From contig JAHISC010000006.1 in the NCBI GenBank assembly GCA_018818445.1, positions 1-5,501 on the forward strand: a DNA stretch of 5,501 nt. Direction: 5' to 3'. Source of the DNA: Patescibacteria group bacterium. GTDB taxonomy: Bacteria > Patescibacteriota > Patescibacteriia > UBA9934. Every line of letters begins with the position of its first letter. Within the stretch, counting starts at the first letter, position 1. Shown piece by piece: positions 5,439 through 5,501 of this stretch. The notes beneath the pieces are model-generated. The model worked only from the letters and a program-made list of their open reading frames with translations, had not been told where the DNA came from and did not search any database. Both the position numbers and the translations under genes were made by a program.

Positions 5439-5501
5439 CTAAAGCGGCCGATTAATGAAGTTAATTCTTTTACCCGGGCTCGGACTGTCACCGTAGCGCC
5501 A
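5439..5501 (-). CDS. Possible C-terminal end of an unrecognised upstream gene (runs off right edge)
   Basis: In the frame offset from the DUF4430 gene, the minus strand from the window edge encodes 20 residues ending GDSPSPGKRINFINRPL and a TAG stop at 5441-5439. This stop lies 40 bp before the DUF4430 ATG, the spacing expected for an upstream operon neighbour. I do not recognise the tail. The competing possibility is that the DUF4430 frame itself continues upstream through this stretch, since it also has no stop. Only 63 bases are visible. Confidence 0.35.
   Translation of the reverse strand, partial: WRYGDSPSPGKRINFINRPL

Overview
The window is about 38-42% GC over most of its length. Gene content, not a marker gene, suggests a Patescibacteria (Candidate Phyla Radiation)-like bacterium: a DUF6580 small transporter protein beside DUF4430 proteins, a polytopic membrane protein with a DUF2914 tail, short intergenic gaps, and weak or absent Shine-Dalgarno sites at several starts. 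This placement is an inference. No reading frame contains an internal TGA, so the ordinary bacterial code fits.

Layout from left to right. (1) The N-terminal 231 codons of the 23S rRNA/tRNA methyltransferase RlmN lie on the minus strand and run off the left edge. A promoter with a perfect -35 box lies so close to the start codon that the transcript would be nearly leaderless. (2) A short divergent promoter region (693-790) holds a small palindrome. (3) A plus-strand pair follows: a 645-aa flavin/iron-sulfur ene-reductase of the 2,4-dienoyl-CoA/enoate reductase family, then 10 bp later a seven-helix DUF2914 membrane protein. (4) A strong GC-rich hairpin marks the convergent end of both gene sets. 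(5) A minus-strand cluster reads leftward from the right edge: possibly the tail of an unrecognised gene, a membrane-anchored DUF4430 protein, a DUF6580 integral membrane protein resembling ECF-type substrate-binding (S) components, and a small lipoprotein that also carries a diverged DUF4430-like domain.

The most interesting part is the minus-strand cluster. Two extracytoplasmic proteins with the transcobalamin-C-terminal-like fold (DUF4430) flank one small transporter-like membrane protein. The simplest reading is a surface capture and uptake unit, possibly for a corrinoid. The second DUF4430-like protein is odd: its gene and terminator form a roughly 430-bp block of about 57% GC inside otherwise AT-rich DNA. 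It has a twin-arginine lipoprotein signal, yet it is translationally coupled in style to the DUF6580 gene, with its ribosome binding site abutting that gene's stop codon. This looks like a transferred cassette joined to a resident operon, or less likely an assembly join.

The ene-reductase and DUF2914 genes look like one transcription unit. Their joint role cannot be read from the sequence.
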